A DNA stretch of 64,000 nucleotides from CAVVFX01 sp963747535 (GTDB lineage Bacteria; Acidobacteriota; Terriglobia; Bryobacterales; Bryobacteraceae), in assembly GCA_963747535.1 (NCBI GenBank), contig CAVVFX010000022.1, positions 310,001-374,000 of the forward strand, given 5' to 3'. Position 1 is the first letter of the stretch. Each line of letters opens with the position of its first letter. Below, piece after piece: positions 37,601-48,862 of this stretch. The notes beneath the pieces are model-generated. The model had not been told where the DNA came from, did not search any database, and worked only from the letters and a program-made list of their open reading frames with translations. The translations under genes and the position numbers were made by a program.

Positions 37601-39250
37601 TTACGACGCTTCCTGCGCACGTTGCCGGAACCGCGCCTTGCCTTGTTCGAAAGCTTCGATGGAAGATTTCTTATCCTCGGCGCTCGAGAAACGCGCTTCC
37701 TGTTTCAGCCAGTCAATGGCATGGTCAAGGTAGCGGACATAGTACTGCGCGTCATCCCAACTCCGGATCGGCTTGCCGTCCAGGATGGCGTAGACCGGCG
37801 AGGTGTGGGCGAAAACATTTTCCGGCCGGCGGGTGCCGTAGAGGCTGCTGAATAGCGTACCTTCCGCGCGGTGGATCTTGCCGAACTCCACGCCCGGATA
37901 ACGCTGCACATCCTCCAGTGCCCGCGCCGCGATCCATCCGCTACGACGCAGCGGATACTCCAAGTGAATCTCCGCCTGGTGTCGCGGTCCGGTGGGCGTG
38001 GAGGACGCGATTACATCTCCGTTGCGCACAATTTGCAGCCGGTCGTAAGGTAGTTGCGATTCGGCTCGTGCATAAATCTGCAATACGCGGTCCTTGGCTG
38101 AAGTGAGCATCAACGAAGAGCCCGCCTCACGACCGTTCACCGTGAACGTCAGCAGTGGATTGTTGCTGACGAACGTGCGGCCCCGCTTCAGCGCGTCAAT
38201 CCAGCTCTGATAGGTGAATTCGCCGTCGACCTGCGCATAAACGCGATTTGCGCCAACCGTGACAAATGTAGTCATCTTGTCGGTGCCGGCGGTGGCCGTC
38301 AACGGAAAGCCGCAGTTCAGATAGCGGTACCACATGTGCAGCCCGGTGTCCGCCGACATCTCCGGCACCAGTTTCTTGAGGAAGACGGGCAACTCCCGCG
38401 GCTCCAGCACGCACAGAATCTCCACGCCGTCCAACCTCTCCAGGACCACGTCCAATGGGCTCTCCAGGCAGGGCATGCTGGGAAAATGCGCCCAGGTGAC
38501 GTAGCCGCCCTGAGCGTGGGTACGGTCGCAGACCTGTGCGTGCAGCGGGTAGCAATTGGGCTGCATCGTTTTCACGGGCTGGATCAGCTCCTTCAGATTC
38601 AGCAGGCACATGTGACCGAGGTGATCATTGCGGAATTCCTGGTTGACGTAGATGAGACTGTGGGTGCCGGAATACTTGTTCAACCGGCCTTCAAACTCCG
38701 CCTGGTCGCGGGTGAAATCGGAAGTCAGGATGTTGGCCACGTTCAGATCTTCGGCATCCATCTCCAGGCGGCAGGTTTTGGGCGAGATGTGGTGAATGTG
38801 ATTGTCGCCGGCATACCAGCCGCGGCCGGAAATCGCGGACCAGCGGGAGAGCGGGATGGTAAAGACGCCATCGCGTGCGCTTGCCGCGCTCAGTTCCCCG
38901 CCCGCGATGGTGTACTCATACCCCTTGATCACCTGGTACTGGACCGGCAGCCACCGTGGGTCCACGCGGAATTCGCCGTCCACATAGGCATATCGGCGCG
39001 ACTGGAAGCGCACGTCACCTTCGTAGGCGTCATCCGGCAGTTCGCGCAAGTGACCCAGGGGAACCAGTTCGTTGCCACGCGCATCCACGAGCCGTACACG
39101 GGCGGGGACCGTATGCCCGGATGCGGCATCGATGACCCGGCAGACTATCGGCGTTGACGAACTTGCGGTCTGTGCTGCGGCGAGCCGGGCAATGCCAGCA
39201 CCGGCCGCAGAGCCCAGGAAACCACGGCGGGTCCAATCGACTAGTCCCAT
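37601..39250 (-). CDS. exported CehA/McbA-type PHP-domain metallohydrolase
   Basis: 549 residues with a Tat-like start (DWTRRGFLGSAAGAGIARLAAA). An N-terminal beta domain (carbohydrate-binding or Ig-like, about 30-145) precedes a PHP-type metal site, WYAGDNHIHHISPKT (about 150-163). Further candidate ligands lie in VTWAHFPSMPC and ATAGTDKMT. CehA/McbA-like proteins hydrolyse esters or phosphoesters; many exported copies in soil bacteria are uncharacterised. The start codon directly abuts the stop of the fucosidase gene (no gap), so the two are translated from one operon. Confidence 0.78.
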   Translation of the reverse strand: MGLVDWTRRGFLGSAAGAGIARLAAAQTASSSTPIVCRVIDAASGHTVPARVRLVDARGNELVPLGHLRELPDDAYEGDVRFQSRRYAYVDGEFRVDPRWLPVQYQVIKGYEYTIAGGELSAASARDGVFTIPLSRWSAISGRGWYAGDNHIHHISPKTCRLEMDAEDLNVANILTSDFTRDQAEFEGRLNKYSGTHSLIYVNQEFRNDHLGHMCLLNLKELIQPVKTMQPNCYPLHAQVCDRTHAQGGYVTWAHFPSMPCLESPLDVVLERLDGVEILCVLEPRELPVFLKKLVPEMSADTGLHMWYRYLNCGFPLTATAGTDKMTTFVTVGANRVYAQVDGEFTYQSWIDALKRGRTFVSNNPLLTFTVNGREAGSSLMLTSAKDRVLQIYARAESQLPYDRLQIVRNGDVIASSTPTGPRHQAEIHLEYPLRRSGWIAARALEDVQRYPGVEFGKIHRAEGTLFSSLYGTRRPENVFAHTSPVYAILDGKPIRSWDDAQYYVRYLDHAIDWLKQEARFSSAEDKKSSIEAFEQGKARFRQRAQEAS

Positions 39251-41023
39251 TCAGTCCTGCCTCCCGACGCGCCCCAGACGCCCGCTCACCGTCGGCGGCT
39301 CCAGCGTCAGCGACTGGAAGTACATCAGGTTTTCCTTCGCGGCGTCCACCGGCCGGATGACCACCTTCAACGGACCCGTTCTCGCCAGCGTTACCGTCCC
39401 CAATTCGAACGTCTTGTACTGGTACCAGTCGCCGGTGACCTCAACCGCGGGCTGCACCCGTTGGTCACCGATCTCCACCAGGTACTTCCGCCCTGCCCAC
39501 GGCGCCCTCGCCGCATACCGGATGCGCAGGCGGTAGCGGCCCGGTTGGCTCACCAACAAGTTCCAACTTACCTGATCCTCCGGATTGGTCCATCCCCCGA
39601 TGTGGAACCCGCCGTCACGATTGAATTTTTTCAAGGCCCGGCCCGCCGTCACGCAGCCCAGGTAATCCAATGAGAACGGCGAATCGCTCCCCTGCGTGAT
39701 CAGCTTCGGTTCAGACTCCGGCTTGCCTTTCACTTCCAGCACCACTACCGTGGACGCCGGGTCCCAGCCCGACGCTGGCACCCGCACTCCCGCCACTCCG
39801 TTCTGGCTCAGTACCTCCAGCTTGCGATCCGGCGCCTGGAGTAAGTACGCTGCCCGCACCTCGTTACGCAGCCCGCCCACGCGCAACACGCCGTCGGCCG
39901 GACGCTGGAAGACGTGCAGGTACACGCGTTCGCCTTTTACCGTACACCGCCCCCACGGGAACTGGCCCACCGGACACGCGCTGGTGCCGTAGATGCTCTC
40001 GCCGTTCTTCTGCATCCACGCGCCCACCTGCTCCAGTACGGCCACGCTGGGAGCTGGAATGGTCCCGTCCGCCATCGGTCCGATGTTCAGAAGGTAGTTC
40101 CCGCCCTTGCTGACAATCTCGACCAGGCGCTCAATGACGTTCGCCGGCGTCTTCCATTCCTGATCGAACTTGCTGTATCCCCATGTGCCATTCAACGTCT
40201 GGGGCGTCTCCCAGTATTCGTCGAGGCCGCCGGTCGGCATCCCGTTGTCGTTCATGTTCTGATAGTCGCCCAGCAGTTCGTGTCCGTAGTTGCCCACCCG
40301 GCCGTTGATCAGGCACTGCGGCTGGAGTTCGTGCACCGTGTCGATAAAGCGCCTGGCCTGCTCCGTGGTGTCAATGCCCCGGTCAAACCAGACCAGCCCC
40401 AGGGGGCCGTAGTTCGTCAGCAGTTCGCGCAGTTGCGGCAGGGACTTCTCCCTCAGGTACTTCTCGAAGTCTTTCTTCGCCGGATCGTAGTCCCAGTGAT
40501 TGCCGTAGCCCCCGGGATCCTCCCAATCCTCGCGGTGCGAATAATACACGCAGAAGCGGATGCCTTCTCTCCCGCACGCCTCCGCCATTTCCTTCACAAT
40601 GTCCCGCTTGAAGGGGGTCCAGTCGACGATGTTGTAGCCGCTCACCTTCGAGTGGTACATGGCAAACCCGTCGTGGTGTTTGGCGGTCAGCACCAGATAC
40701 TTCATCCCCGCCGCCTTCGCCAGCTTCGCGAAGCGATTCGCGTCGAACTTCACCGGATTCAGCCCATGCGCCATCTCGCGGTACTCTTTCACGGGGATGT
40801 TGAAGCGCTGCATAATCCACTCGGCCTCGTCCCCGGCCGGCGTCCTCTGCCCCTTCCACTCGCCGGCCAGCAGCGAGTAAGGCCCCCAATGGACGAACAT
40901 GCCGAATTTGTCGTGCCGGAACCACTCCATTTTGTCCTGTGCCGCGGCAATGTTCCCCGTCAGCGTGGCGCTCGCCAGCAGCAACATCGCAGGGAGAATC
41001 TGTGCGTTTTTCCCGTGGTTCAT
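39251..41023 (-). CDS. exported alpha-L-fucosidase (GH29) with C-terminal carbohydrate-binding-like domain
   Basis: 590 residues from ATG 41023. Upstream in-frame starts would overlap the MFS gene, while this one directly precedes a signal peptide (ending NIAAAQ). GH29 hallmarks are FGMFVHWGPYSLL (His45), LVLTAKHHDGFAMY, YYSHREDW and the nucleophile segment GLVWFDRGID (Asp214). A C-terminal domain (about 440-585, with GRYRLRIRYAARAPW) resembles a CBM-type sandwich. It releases terminal alpha-L-fucose outside the cytoplasm. It sits 72 bp after the MFS gene and abuts the PHP hydrolase, consistent with one operon. Confidence 0.92.
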   Translation of the reverse strand: MNHGKNAQILPAMLLLASATLTGNIAAAQDKMEWFRHDKFGMFVHWGPYSLLAGEWKGQRTPAGDEAEWIMQRFNIPVKEYREMAHGLNPVKFDANRFAKLAKAAGMKYLVLTAKHHDGFAMYHSKVSGYNIVDWTPFKRDIVKEMAEACGREGIRFCVYYSHREDWEDPGGYGNHWDYDPAKKDFEKYLREKSLPQLRELLTNYGPLGLVWFDRGIDTTEQARRFIDTVHELQPQCLINGRVGNYGHELLGDYQNMNDNGMPTGGLDEYWETPQTLNGTWGYSKFDQEWKTPANVIERLVEIVSKGGNYLLNIGPMADGTIPAPSVAVLEQVGAWMQKNGESIYGTSACPVGQFPWGRCTVKGERVYLHVFQRPADGVLRVGGLRNEVRAAYLLQAPDRKLEVLSQNGVAGVRVPASGWDPASTVVVLEVKGKPESEPKLITQGSDSPFSLDYLGCVTAGRALKKFNRDGGFHIGGWTNPEDQVSWNLLVSQPGRYRLRIRYAARAPWAGRKYLVEIGDQRVQPAVEVTGDWYQYKTFELGTVTLARTGPLKVVIRPVDAAKENLMYFQSLTLEPPTVSGRLGRVGRQD

Positions 41024-41094
41024 GTCTTCAAGTTCTAACATGAAAGTAGGTTGCAGGAAGGAGGGGTACCCGCAGCAATCGTTATGATTGGGCG

Positions 41095-42363
41095 TTATGA
41101 TTGCGCGGCGGCTCGCGGAGCGTACCTTTCCTGAACCAGGAACAGATAAGCCGCGATTCCCAGCACCAGGAAAAACCATATCGCCTGCATCGGCGCGTCG
41201 TATTTCCCGGTCACCTGCTTCAGCCATCCCGTAAGGATGGGCGCCACGATGCCGGGTAGATTGGCGGCGCAGTTCTGAATTCCCACGATGCGCCCGATCG
41301 CGCCCCCGGGAATGAGTGTCTGGGTCAGCGCCCAATAGTTCGCCGTCGCGAGGCCTAACCCGCTAAGCGAGAAGACGGCGAAGAACAGCGCGACGGAAAC
41401 AGAATCGGAGAGAGCGCCCACCACCTCCGTGGAAGCAATCAGAAATCCCGCAATGGTGAAGGCCTTGCGCACAAACACCGGATTGTGCCCGCGCGCGATG
41501 AGTGCATCCGCCGCCCATCCGCCCAGCGCGGACACCGCGGCCATCCCGCCAAAGCTGAAGAACGTGTACAGCCCCATGTCGCCCAAAGAGAGGTGCCGCC
41601 GCTCCACGAAGTAAGCCGGCATCCACGTCATGCAGAAATAGACGAAGTACATGTAGCAGAATGTCCCGATAATCGTGCCCCAAATCACCGGACTCGCCAT
41701 AATCCGCCAGAACGACGTGGCCGGAGCCTGGTTCGACGCCGCGGCTGCCTTCTCGATCTGCCGATCGTCATCGGGCACCACAAACAGCCAGGGGATCAGC
41801 CAGAGCATGCTGCCGACGCCGAGAATGATAAACATCATCCGCCAGTCGTAAAGATTGATCAGCCAGGCCGCCAGCGGCGCGCCGATCGCCGGACCAATCT
41901 TGGTGCCCGTCATGTACACCCCGATGGCGAGCCCGCGCTCCTTTTCCGCGAAATGAAAGCGAATCCAGCGCATGCTCGCCGGGGTGACGACCGATTCCGC
42001 GACACCCAGCAGGAAGCGCAAGCCGATCACCTGCGCTAGCGTCCCGCTCAGCGCCGTCGCGGCCGAGATCAGGCTCCACGCAAAGAAGGTAATGGCATAC
42101 GGATATTTCACACCGTAACGATCGACAATCCAGCCGGCCGGAATCTGCAGGAAAGCGTAGGACCAGAAAAAGGCGGAGTTCAGCGTGCCCCGGCTGGCGT
42201 CGGTGAGATTGAAAAGCCGCCGGAACTCCGGCACCACGACGGCGACGGAGATGTTCGATCGCGCCACATAGGCGATAATCACTCCCACCACCAGCAAGCC
42301 GATGATCGACCACCGCCAGGAGGCGGAAGCCGGGGGTTTCGTGAGGGTCGCTGTCGCTGCCAT
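41095..42363 (-). CDS. MFS transporter, anion:cation symporter (ACS)-like
   Basis: 422 residues with about 12 membrane segments. The early motif YVARSNISVAVV and the loop WIVDRYGVKYP (MFS motif A region) fit the ACS group, which includes hexuronate, galactonate and glucarate carriers. RFLLGVAESVVTPASMRWI is the conserved helix 4. It leads an operon with the fucosidase and the PHP hydrolase, so a sugar-acid or fucose-derived acid is a reasonable substrate (inference). Confidence 0.85.
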   Translation of the reverse strand: MAATATLTKPPASASWRWSIIGLLVVGVIIAYVARSNISVAVVVPEFRRLFNLTDASRGTLNSAFFWSYAFLQIPAGWIVDRYGVKYPYAITFFAWSLISAATALSGTLAQVIGLRFLLGVAESVVTPASMRWIRFHFAEKERGLAIGVYMTGTKIGPAIGAPLAAWLINLYDWRMMFIILGVGSMLWLIPWLFVVPDDDRQIEKAAAASNQAPATSFWRIMASPVIWGTIIGTFCYMYFVYFCMTWMPAYFVERRHLSLGDMGLYTFFSFGGMAAVSALGGWAADALIARGHNPVFVRKAFTIAGFLIASTEVVGALSDSVSVALFFAVFSLSGLGLATANYWALTQTLIPGGAIGRIVGIQNCAANLPGIVAPILTGWLKQVTGKYDAPMQAIWFFLVLGIAAYLFLVQERYAPRAAAQS

Positions 42364-42428
42364 GGGCTAGGGATGATTCTAACGGAAAGCTGAGACTACT
42401 TGCACGACCGGTCGCGTGCCACGACACA

Positions 42429-45400
42429 TTATGCTTTGGCGTCGAGGGCCTGGAGCGGCTGCTTCTCCACGCCGCGCATACGGCTCCACCAATGCTGAAA
42501 GCGGTCGAAATAGAGGTATACCACCGGAGTGGTGAAGAGCGTCAGTGCCTGGCTCATCACCAATCCGCCGATGATGGTCACACCCAAGGGACGGCGCAGT
42601 TCCGACCCGATGCCGGTGCCGAGCGCAAGGGGCAAGGCGCCGAGCATGGCGGCGAAGGTGGTCATCAGAATCGGGCGAAAGCGCAGCAGGCTGGCTTCAT
42701 AGATCGCATCGCGCGGACTCTTACCCTGGGTGCGCTCCGCGGCCAGGGCGAAATCCACGATCAGGATGCCATTTTTCTTCACCAGGCCGATGAGCAGAAT
42801 GATCCCGATCATAGCGATGACGCTGAGCTCGGTCCGGGTGAGAATCAACGCCAGAAGCGCGCCCACGCCCGCCGAAGGCAGCGTGGAAAGAATCGTGACC
42901 GGGTGAATGTAGCTTTCATAAAGAATGCCGAGCATGAGGTAAACGGCAATCAGTGCTGCCGTAATCAGGTAGGGCTCGCTGCTCAGGGAACTCTGATACG
43001 CCTGCGCGGTGCCCGAGAAGCCGGTTTGTATGGTAGGGGGAAGTCCGATCTTGAGAGCGGCATCCCCTATGGCTTCGACGGCATCGCCTAGCGCCACGCC
43101 TGGCTGGAGATTGAACGAGATGGTGACGCACGGGAACAAGCCTTGATGGTTGACCGAGAGCGGCGCTACGGCCGGCGCGTAATGGGCGATGGCGCTCAGA
43201 GGGACCTGGCCGCCACTCGGCGAGTGGACATAGATCTGACGCAAGATCTGGGGATTCTGCCAGTAAGCCGGCGCAACTTCCATCACCACGTGATATTGGT
43301 TCAGGGCCTTATACATGGTGGAGACCTGCCGCTGACCGAAGGCATCGTACAGAGTGTCGTCGAGCAACTGAGGGGCGATGCCGAAACGGGCCGCAGTCTC
43401 GCGGTCGTAGGTGACCATGGATTGCAAGCCCCGGTCCTGCTGATCGCTACTGACATCGACAATGACGGGGATGGATTTCAGTTCGCGGAACATCAGCGGG
43501 GCGAAGGATATGAGGTCCTGTAAATTATCGCCTCGCATCGTGAACTGATAGAGCGCGGGGGCGTTTCTGGCTCCGACCCTCAAGTCCTGATTGGCCTGTA
43601 AATAGAGTGTGGCTCCGGGCACCTTGGCCAGCTTGGGCCGCAGCCGCTGCATGATGTAATCGACGGTAATCTTGCGTTCGGCGAGCGGCTTCAGGGCGAT
43701 GAACATGCGTCCCTGATTCAAGGTGGAAGCGCCGCCCGGGCCGCCCTGACCACCGGTGAATCCGATGACGTTATCCACCGCAGGGTCTTGCTTCACGATG
43801 TTTTCCATTTGCAACAACAGCTTATCCATGGACTGGAACGACGCATCCTGATCGGCCAGAAGCTGGCCGGACATACGCCCATTGTCTTGTTGCGGGAAGA
43901 AGCCTTTGGGAACGTGGATGAACAGGTAGACGTTGAGACCTATGGTGACCAGAAGAACCATGAGGGTGACGAAAGAATGGCGCAGGACGAAAGACAGCGC
44001 CCTGCCATACAAGCGGACGTTCCAATCGAAAACGTCCTCGAAAAAGTGATATAGGCGGCCGTGTCTTTGATGGGTCTTCAGCAGGTGACCGCACATCATG
44101 GGCGTAGCGGTGAGGGAGACCAGCATGGACACGAAGATAGCGACGGAAAGGGTGACAGCGAATTCGCGCAGCAGACGACCCACAATGCCTTGCATGAAAA
44201 GCAAAGGAATAAAGACGGCAATGAGCGAAATGCTCATGGTCACTACGGTGGAACCGATCTCCTTGGCGCCATTGAGGGCCGCGGTCATGGGAGTCTGGCC
44301 AGCTTCGAGGTAACGCGTGACGTTCTCGATGACGACGATGGCGTCGTCCACGACGAAGCCCGTCGAGATGGTCAAGGCCATCAGCGACAGGTTATCGAGG
44401 CTGTAGCCGAACATATACATGACGCCGAAAGTCCCGATCAGGGATACCGGGACCGCTACGCTGGGAATGAACGTGCTACGAGGATTTTTCAGAAAAACGA
44501 AGACCACCAGGACAACCAGAAGCACGGAGATAACGAGGGAGCGCTCGACGTCGTGGACGGAGGCACGAATGGTCTGGGTCTGATCCATGGCTACCCGCAA
44601 GTGGATGGATGCGGGGATGGCCGCATGAATTTGCGGCAGAACGGCGCGGATGCGGTCGACGGTGTCGATGATGTTGGCGCCGGGCTGGCGGAAGATGAAG
44701 CACATGACCGAGGGTTGGCCATTGGAGTAGCCGGCGTTGCGCAGGTCCTCCACGGAATCGAGGGCATCGCCGACGTCGGAAACGCGGACGGCAGAGCCGT
44801 TATGATAGGCGATTAACAGGGGCTTGTAGTCGATGGCGTTGAAAAGCTGGTCGTTGGCGCCGACTTCGAACATGCGCTGACCGTCGGAGAAGTGGCCCTT
44901 GGGCTTGTTGGCGTTGGCCAGGGAGAGAACCTGACGCACCTGCTCCAAGCCAATTCCGTACTTGTCGAGGGCGGTCGGGTTCAACTCCACGCGAACGCCC
45001 GGGAGCGCGCTGCCGCCGACGCCCACCTGTCCGACACCGCTGCACCTCTGCCAATTTTTGCGCCAGGATGGTGGATGCAGCGTCGTACATCTGGCCTTTG
45101 CTCAGCACGTCCGAGGTGAGCGCGATCATGAAAATCGGCGAGTCGGCCGGATTGATTTTGCGGTAGGTGGGATTGCTGGGCAGATTGCTAGGCAGATAGC
45201 CGCGGGCGGCGGCGATGGCCGCCTGCACGTCGCGCGCCGCCGCATCGATATTGCGATTCAGATCGAACTGGAGATTGATGCTGCACGATCCCAGCGTGCT
45301 CGTCGACGTCATCTCGGTGACGGCCGCGATGTGTCCGAATTGACGCTCCAGCGGCGTGGCTACTGACGACGCCATGGTCTCGGGGCTGGCGCCGGGAAGG

Positions 45401-45549
45401 CTGGCGCTTACCGAGATGGTGGGAAAATCGACCTGGGGCAGCGGCGATACCGGCAAAACCCGAAACGCCACGGCACCGGACAAGGCGACCGCAACCGTCA
45501 GGAGCGTGGTGGCGACCGGCCTGCGAACGAAGGGCGCGGAAAGATTCAT
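42429..45549 (-). CDS. mdtC: RND efflux pump subunit, MdtC-like, frameshifted
   Basis: The start frame (45549) gives the RND N-terminus MNLSAPFVRRPVATTLLTVAV up to ILAQKLAEVQ. The rest of the protein (from GVGGSALPGVRVELNPTALD) is in another frame ending at 42429. One extra base near 45035-45045 separates them. The reconstructed length of about 1040 residues and the content (FVVDDAIVVIENV, FIPLLFMQGIVGRL and the closing helices) are those of a full RND transporter. It works as the second inner-membrane pump subunit with the upstream MdtB-like protein. It begins 3 bp after that gene ends. Confidence 0.85.
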
Positions 45550-45552
45550 AGG

Positions 45553-48500
45553 TCACTCCGCCGCAGCCGGTTCCCACTCCGGAGCGGTATCTCTGCGCGG
45601 CGAGAAGCGCCGGGCGAGACGGTCGAAGAACAGGTAGATGACCGGCGTGGTGAACAGCGTCAGCATCTGGCTGATCAGCAACCCGCCGATCATGGTGATG
45701 CCCAGCGGACGCCGCAATTCGCTCCCGGTTCCGGTGCCCAGCGCTAGCGGCACGGCGCCCAGGAGCGCGGCCATGGTGGTCATCATGATGGGGCGGAAGC
45801 GCAGCAGGCACGCCTGGTAAATGGCGTCGAGCGGCCGCATCCCTTCTTTACGCTCCGCCTCGAGCGCGAAATCGATCATCATGATGCCGTTCTTTCCCAC
45901 AATGCCGATCAGCAGCACGATGCCAATGACCGAGATCACGCTGAAATCGATGCCGCAGAGGTTGAGCGCCAGCAGCGCTCCCACGCTGGCCGAGGGAAGC
46001 GTGGACAAAATTGTGACGGGATGAATGTAGCTCTCGTAGAGAACGCCGAGCACGATATAGACCGTCACCAGCGCCGCGAGAATCAGCACGCCCTCATTGG
46101 CCAGCGACGCCTGAAACGCCTTGGCCATGCCCTGAAAGTCGGCTTGAATGCTGGGCGGCAAGCCGATGTCGTCCTTCACCTTGTTTACCGCGTTGACTGC
46201 GTCGCCCAGCGACGCGCCGGGAGCCAGATTGAAAGAGAGGGTGACCACGGGAAACTGGCCCTGGTGGTTCACGGTGATCGGCGCCGACGCATATTCCATG
46301 TGAGTAAACGCGCTCAGCGGCACTTGGCCTCCGGTGGCGAATACCGACGACGACGCGATGGTGCCGCTGCTCAAGGCGCTGCTGCCGATGGAGGTGCTGG
46401 CAGAGCCGCCCGACGAGCTTGCGGAGTTGGCCGCTGAATTGGCGGCGCCCGACGAGTTCGTCGGCCCTTGCGAGAGCCCTGATGTCGCGGAGCCTCCCGC
46501 TACCAGGCCGAGAGCGGTGCCCGCGGTTCCGCTGCCCGTGCGGATGAACAGTTTGCGCAGGTCGAAGGGATTCTGCTGGAACGGCAGCTTGACTTCGAGC
46601 ACCACATGATACTGGTTCAACTGCGTGAAGATGGTGGAGACTTCGCGCTGCCCGTAGGCGTCATAGAGAGTCTGATCGATCGTGGAGGGCGTAATTCCCA
46701 GACGCGCCGCGGTGTTGCGGTCGAACACCATGCGTGGCCCGGAGACCCTGCACCTGTTGATCGCTGGCCACATCGCTCAGTTCCGGCCGCTCCTGAAGCT
46801 TCGCCAGCATCTTGGGCGCGTACATGTTCAATTCGTCGGCGCTGGGGTCTTCGAGAGTGTACTGGAACTGGGTGCGGCTCACGCGGTCCTCGACCGAGAG
46901 GTCCTGCACCGGCTGCATGAACAGCGTGATGCCCGCGACTTTTTCGAGGCGCGGCTGAAGGCGGCGGATCACGTCGCTGGCGCTGATTTTCCGCTCTTCC
47001 AGCGGCTTCAGATTGATCAGAATGCGGCCGCTGTTCAAGGTGGTATTGGTTCCATCGATACCGATGAACGACGACAGGTTATCCACCGCCGGATCATCGA
47101 GAATCAACTTGGCGATCCGCTGCTGCAAGGTGGACATTTCCGGAAACGACACGGTCTGCGCGGCCTCCGAAACGCCCTGGATGACGCCCGTATCCTGAAT
47201 GGGGAAAAAGCCCTTGGGGATGGTGTAGAACTGGTAGCAGGTGAGGACCAGCGTGCCGGCCGCGACCAGCAGGGTTACGGTTTGCCAGCGCAACACGACG
47301 GTCAACATTCTGCCGTAAAGCGCGATGATCGCTTCGAAGGCCCGTTCAGAGGCGCGAAACAGGCGTCCCTGAGCGGCTTCGGGCTTGTGCTTCAGCAGCT
47401 TCGAGCACATCATGGGCGTCAACGTCAGCGATACCACCGCGGATACCAGAATAGTGACCGCCAGCGTAACGGCGAATTCGCGGAACAGACGACCCACGAT
47501 ATCTCCCATGAATAGCAGCGGGATGAGAACCGCAATCAGCGAGATGGTCAGAGAAATGATCGTGAAGCCGATTTGCTCGGCACCGCGCAACGCCGCCGTT
47601 AAGGGAGCCTCTCCCTCTTCGATATACCGGGCGATGTTCTCGATCATCACGATGGCGTCATCCACCACGAAGCCCGTGGAGATGGTCAAAGCCATCAAAG
47701 TGAGGTTGTTGAGGCTGTAGCCGAGCAGATACATCACGCCGAAGGTTCCCACCAGCGATAACGGAACAGCTACGCTCGGAATGATGGTCGCAGCAACATT
47801 GCGCAGGAACAGGAAGATTACCATTACCACCAGTGCGATGGTCATCAGGAGCTCGAACTTCACGTCTTCCACCGACGCCCGGATGGTGTTGGTCCGGTCG
47901 GTGAGAATGCTCACTTGAATGGATTTGGGCAGCGTGTTGGTAAGTTGCGGCAGCAACTGCTTGATGCGGTCCACCACCAGGATGATATTGGCGCCCGGCT
48001 GCCGCTGGATATTCATGATCACTGCCGGAGTTTCATTCATCCAGGCCGCCTGGCGGACGTTCTCGACGTCGTCGATCACATCGGCAACCTTGGTAAGCTT
48101 CACCGGTGCGCCGTTGCGGTAAGCCACGATCAGAGGGCGATAATCGTCCGCCGACAGCAACTGATCGTTGGCGCCGATCTGGTAGGCCTGGTGCGCGCCG
48201 TCGAAATTGCCTTTGGCCTGGTTCACGTTGGCGGCCACGATCGCGCTGCGAAGGTCCTCGAGGTTGAGACCGTAGGAGGCCAGTTGGGTCGGGTTGGCCT
48301 GGATGCGCACGGCCGGCTTCTGCCCGCCGCTGATGCTGACCAGCCCCACGCCAGGGAGTTGGGAAATCTTGGGGGCCAGGCGGGTGTCCGCCAGATCCTC
48401 GACTTTGGAGAGAGGGAAGGCCTTGGAGGTGAGCGCCAGCGTCAGAATGGGCGTGTCGGCCGGATTGGTTTTGGCATATATCGGCGGCACTGGAAGATCC

Positions 48501-48862
48501 GAGGGAAGAAAAGTTCCCGCCGCATTGATGGATTGCTGCACTTCCTGCTCGGCGACGTCGATGCTCAGGGTCAGAGTGAATTGCAGCGTGATGACCGAGC
48601 TTCCATCGGAACTGGTCGAAGTCATCTGCTGCAGTCCGGGCACCTGGCCGAACTGCCGTTCGAGCGGCGCCGTCACGGAAGACGCCATCACGTCCGGGCT
48701 GGCGCCGGGATAGAACGTCGACACCTGGATGGTGGGGTAGTCTACTTCCGGCAGCGCGGAAACCGGCAGTTGCTGGTAAGCCACGCCTCCGGCCAGCATA
48801 ATTGCCACCATCAACAGGGACGTCGCGACCGGCCGCAGGATAAACGTCCGGGACGGGCTCAC
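45553..48862 (-). CDS. mdtB: RND efflux pump subunit, MdtB-like, frameshifted, with Ser-rich insert
   Basis: From 48862 the frame encodes an RND pump (MSPSRTFILRPVATSLLMVAI, then FVVDDAIVMIENIARYI). It leaves frame after VASDQQVQGLRA near 46735. The remaining ~385 residues (MVFDRNTAARLGITPSTID to the C-terminus) lie in the next frame, and removing one base joins them. A low-complexity Ser/Gly/Ala segment of about 70 residues, unusual for the family, lies in the porter domain right after the join (around 46330-46530). Its start overlaps the adaptor stop by 4 bp (ATGA). Proton-driven export of drugs or bile-salt-like compounds is the family role. Confidence 0.85.

Noticed and set aside
39914..41038. 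374-residue plus-strand open frame opposite the fucosidase
   Set aside because: The fucosidase reading has catalytic motifs; the opposite frame is a His/Arg/Val-rich shadow.
41024..41335. Longer N-terminus for the fucosidase
   Set aside because: It would overlap the MFS gene, and the signal peptide begins at 41023.
42429..48862. Programmed ribosomal frameshifting in the two pump genes
   Set aside because: No slippery heptamer or downstream structure is evident at either site, and RND pumps are not known to use it; mutation or indel error is simpler.
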